Made by a program: the position numbers and the translations under genes
Shown: piece after piece, positions 31,499-33,619 of the stretch
Position numbering within the stretch: position 1 is the first letter of the stretch
How the letters are laid out: every line of letters starts with the position of its first letter
Origin: an uncultured Alphaproteobacteria bacterium
GTDB lineage: Bacteria > Pseudomonadota > Alphaproteobacteria > RF32 > CAG-239
Length of the DNA: 33,619 nt
Assembly (NCBI GenBank): GCA_910580155.1
Contig: CAJTWX010000009.1
Location: forward strand, 1-33,619
Direction of reading: 5' to 3'
The notes under the pieces: model-generated
Seen by the model: the letters and a program-made list of their open reading frames with translations, nothing else
What the model was told of the DNA's origin: nothing
Database searches by the model: none

Positions 31499-32206
31499 TT
31501 AACCTCGGTCGGTGAGGATGTTGACGATGCCGTAGAGGGAGTTAAGCTCTTGTTCGGTCAGGTTAGCGCGGGTGAAGATGTTATTGATGTTTATCAACAG
31601 CGTTTTGGTGTGTTCTTCGTCTTTTAACCGCGGGCTTTGTTTTATTTTGGCATTTAACATATCCAGAAACTTAAACAGCTTTTCTTTGGGGGCGATTTCT
31701 CCGCCGTTGGTGATAAAGCGGCGCGGGGCGGGGGATATTGTTGTTTTGTAATATTCGTATCCGATGACGAGGACGGCCTGCGCCAGATTTAATGACGAAT
31801 GTGCGGGGTTGAGCGGTACTTCGATAATCTTGTCGGCAAGCGAGATGTCTTTGTTTTCCAGTCCTGTCCGTTCGCAGCCGAACATAAAGCCGGTGCGGAT
31901 ATTTTGCGGCAGGTTCTGTGCGGCGTATTCGGCGGTTTGCACTTCTTTGACCTGATGGCGCGGGCGGGCTGTGGCGGCATAAACCAGATCTAAATCGGCG
32001 AGGGCTGATTTTGTGTCGGGATAGATTTTGGCATTATGCAGTATTTCTTCGGAGTTGGAGGAGGCTCTGAGGGCGGTTTCTGATATGGGGCTTTGCACGG
32101 GGGCGACAAGGCGCAGCTCCTCAAGCCCGCAGTTTTTCATTGCGCGGGCGGCCATACCGATATTTTCGGCAAGTTGTGATTTGACCAAAATTATTGCCGG
32201 TTTCAT
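31499..32206 (-). CDS. trmJ: tRNA (cytidine/uridine-2'-O)-methyltransferase TrmJ
   Basis: SPOUT-fold enzyme that methylates the ribose at position 32 in the anticodon loop of several tRNAs, using S-adenosylmethionine. 235 residues, the normal length. The ATG at 32206 follows AAAGGA. Family motifs are complete: motif 1 NIGMAARAMKNCGL near 15-28; motif 2 FMFGCERTGLENKDISLAD near 107-125; motif 3 VPLNPAHSSLNLAQAVLV near 129-146, forming the knot. The C-terminal helical extension (about 165-235) is the TrmJ dimer region. It lies 20 bases downstream of the secreted-protein gene and is probably co-transcribed with it. Confidence 0.94.
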   Translation of the reverse strand: MKPAIILVKSQLAENIGMAARAMKNCGLEELRLVAPVQSPISETALRASSNSEEILHNAKIYPDTKSALADLDLVYAATARPRHQVKEVQTAEYAAQNLPQNIRTGFMFGCERTGLENKDISLADKIIEVPLNPAHSSLNLAQAVLVIGYEYYKTTISPAPRRFITNGGEIAPKEKLFKFLDMLNAKIKQSPRLKDEEHTKTLLININNIFTRANLTEQELNSLYGIVNILTDRG

Positions 32207-32226
32207 TTTTTTCCTTTCGTTATTTT

Positions 32227-32751
32227 TTATTTCAGGCTGCTGCCGATAGCTTTCAGGTTAATGCCGGAGGCTTTTTCAAACTTTTTTATCATTCCGGCAG
32301 CGTTGATATTAGGCAGTTTTAAATTATTTGTCAAGCTGCCGATGCCAAAGGAGGGCAGCAGGCCGGTGTCTGCTTTTTCGGCTTGTTGTTGTGTTTGCTG
32401 TTGTTTTTGTTCGGCGAGTTTGCGGCGGTTATCGGCGGTGTTGGCAATCAGCGGGGTTTCTTTTTTCGGCTTGCCGGAGACGATGTTTTTGACTTTGCCT
32501 AAAAGGCTTTCGTCGGTTTCTTCGGCGGGGAGGGCGTCATCTTGGATATAGGCGTGGGTGCGGTCTATTACTGTGGCGGCTTCGGCCTGATATTGCTGTT
32601 CGCCGCCGGTTTTGCCGCGACGGTTGCGCTTTTGGTAGACTTGGGCAACATCTTCGGCATCATTGGCTGTAAGCCACGGGTTTGTGCTCAGCTGAGCATA
32701 GGCGGGGAGGGCGGTAATGATGAGGGCGGCGGTGAGTAGTGTTTTGCGCAT
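32227..32751 (-). CDS. Secreted protein of unknown function
   Basis: A 174-residue precursor. The ATG at 32751 follows AAAGGA; the seven-codon upstream extension lacks a ribosome site. The signal peptide is MRKTLLTAALIITALPAYA, cleaved before QLSTNPW. The mature part is hydrophilic: a short conserved-looking NPWLTANDAEDVAQVYQKRN, a Lys/Glu linker, a Gln-rich stretch around 112-124 (KQQQTQQQAEK), and a C-terminal segment with amphipathic character (LPNINAAGMIKKFEKASGINL). Probably periplasmic or envelope-associated. Second in a minus-strand operon: 51-codon gene, this gene, trmJ. No family recognised. Confidence 0.8.
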   Translation of the reverse strand: MRKTLLTAALIITALPAYAQLSTNPWLTANDAEDVAQVYQKRNRRGKTGGEQQYQAEAATVIDRTHAYIQDDALPAEETDESLLGKVKNIVSGKPKKETPLIANTADNRRKLAEQKQQQTQQQAEKADTGLLPSFGIGSLTNNLKLPNINAAGMIKKFEKASGINLKAIGSSLK

Positions 32752-32801
32752 TTTGAGTTTTCCTTTCGGCATTATTATGGCAGAGAAAGTTTAAATTATG
32801 C

Positions 32802-32957
32802 TTAATGTTGTGTTTTTGGGGGTGGGAGCATTTTTTTTAGTTCGAAGAGGGCGCGGGTGTCTTCGCGGTATTGGCGTGAGAGGTAGTAGCCGTCGTCGGC
32901 CATTTCGCGCAGGCGCATTTGTTGTTTTAAACGGGCAATTTGCTGTTTGATGTTCAT
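32802..32957 (-). CDS. Small conserved-looking 51-residue protein
   Basis: The ATG at 32957 has a very good Shine-Dalgarno (AAAGGAGA). Translation gives a charged helical protein beginning MNIKQQIARLKQQMRLRE, then MADDGYYLSRQYREDTRALF and a Pro-rich end. It is strongly amphipathic, likely a short coiled coil, with no signal peptide. It ends 50 bases before the secreted-protein gene on the same strand, so it is probably first in that operon. Codon use resembles neighbours. Function unknown; a longer frame in another phase covers the same DNA but has no ribosome site. Confidence 0.72.
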   Translation of the reverse strand: MNIKQQIARLKQQMRLREMADDGYYLSRQYREDTRALFELKKMLPPPKTQH

Positions 32958-33137
32958 ATTTTATTCTCCTTTTCCTATATTGCTTTTCATAAATATAGGG
33001 TGGCACAATTGCTTTATGCAAGAGGGGCGAATCGATTTTATAACAGGGTATATGTTGGGGTGTGGATATGTGTGTGGGAGGATGGATAAGGGGAGGGATG
33101 CTTGAGGAGGGGGGGAGAAGGGAAAAGGTTAGAGGAG

Positions 33138-33619
33138 TGGGGAGATTGCCACGGTGGCAGCGCCACGTGCAACAGTTTGGCTACGGCGGACAGAGAGAAT
33201 GCTCTTGGAGCGGGGAGATTGCCACGGTGGCAGCGCCACGTGCAACAGTTTGGCTGCGGCGGGCAGAGAGAATGCTCTTGGAGCGGGGAGATTGCCACGT
33301 CGCTTCGCTCCTCGCAATGACTAGAGAAAGGGGATGCTTCTCGCAATGACTCACGATAAATAAAGGTGCCCTCGCAATGACTCACGAAAAAAAGGGCGCT
33401 CCTCGCAATGATGAGAAAAGTGGGAGATTGCCACGGTGGCAGCGCCACGTGCAACAGTTTGGCTACGGCGGACAGAGAGAATGCTCTTGGAGCGGGGAGA
33501 TTGCCACGTCGCTTCGCTCCTCGCAATGACTCACGATAAATAAAGGTGCCCTCGCAATGACTTGCGGGAAAGGGAGGGCTGCCCTTGCAATGACTCACGA
33601 TAAATAAAGGTGCCCTTGC
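33138..33619. repeat. Dense cluster of family C and family A repeats, right end cut by the window
   Basis: Units beginning GGGAGATTGCCACGGTGGC start at 33140, 33213 (73-base period) and 33422. Each runs through GCGCCACGTGCAACAGTTTGG and GAATGCTCTTGGAGCGGGGA. Family A ends follow (CGTCGCTTCGCTCCTCGCAA), with the recurrent tail CACGATAAATAAAGGTGCCC at about 33352, 33532 and 33598. No gene is seen. Confidence 0.92.

Noticed and set aside
3302..32206. fhs, argS, U32 and flavoprotein genes as pseudogenes because of repeat insertions
   Set aside because: No stops or frameshifts, and the active-site motifs on both sides are intact.
33038..33598. 186-codon open frame on the minus strand
   Set aside because: It is repeat DNA read through (SHCE, RESLRGA and LQEHSL blocks). 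There is no ribosome site and no family; the same applies to 20703-21095 and 16091-16378 on the minus strand.
33138..33619. CRISPR array
   Set aside because: Repeats are of unequal length and spacing, the spacers are themselves repeated, and there are no cas genes.

Overview
The window looks like the chromosome of an alphaproteobacterium. The evidence is a CcrM-type GANTC adenine methyltransferase, the flavour of the GyrA, TolB, RlmE and Ppx proteins, and a moderate-GC core interrupted by AT-rich segments. The very dense dispersed repeats recall host-associated or gut alphaproteobacteria. That finer placement is inference from general knowledge; no 16S gene is present.

Layout. (1) 1-3.2 kb: end of a phage-like or surface-structure module, two translationally coupled proteins with a beta-rich, LamG-like look, preceded by a short promoter/terminator leader. 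(2) 3.2-10.3 kb: core genes fhs (-), a periplasmic CxxC redox protein (-), ccrM (+), two overlapping Ppx/GppA-family genes (+) and rlmE (-). (3) 10.4-12.7 kb: tRNA-Pro(UGG) followed by a second copy of its 3' end, then argS (-). (4) 12.8-14.5 kb: an AT-rich gene with its own promoter, coding for a predicted papain-like cysteine peptidase with a coiled-coil tail. (5) 14.5-24 kb: tolB (-), an AMIN-domain cell-wall amidase (+), a tandem pair of ArsB/NhaD-type permeases (+) and gyrA (+). (6) 24.2-28.0 kb: an unknown 277-residue gene with a strong promoter and a long leader, and a U32-family protein. (7) 28.0-29.7 kb: a strong promoter/terminator pair enclosing an apparent structured RNA, a CAU tRNA, two small AT-rich genes and an orphan tRNA 5' half. 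(8) 29.7-33.0 kb, all minus strand: a COG2509-type flavoprotein, trmJ, a secreted protein and a 51-codon gene. (9) 33.1-33.6 kb: a dense repeat cluster.

The outstanding feature is the repeats. Three families are dispersed through nearly every intergenic gap. Family A has the shape GATTGCC...CTCGCAATGACT. Family B is a long palindrome with AAAATTGTG-like arms. Family C contains GTGGCAGCGCCAC followed by GAATGCTCTTGGAG. Copies also lie in frame inside four conserved genes: fhs, argS, the U32 gene (three separate insertions) and the flavoprotein gene. They add about 20-65 residues each without breaking the frame. Many family A copies end in GACTC, which is a GANTC site for the CcrM encoded here, and three such sites sit just upstream of ccrM.

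Most genes are independent housekeeping functions: one-carbon metabolism, translation, rRNA and tRNA methylation, envelope maintenance and DNA topology. The likeliest undescribed biology lies in the repeat-in-protein system, the papain-like AT-rich gene, the 28.1-28.46 kb RNA and the tRNA-associated scars.
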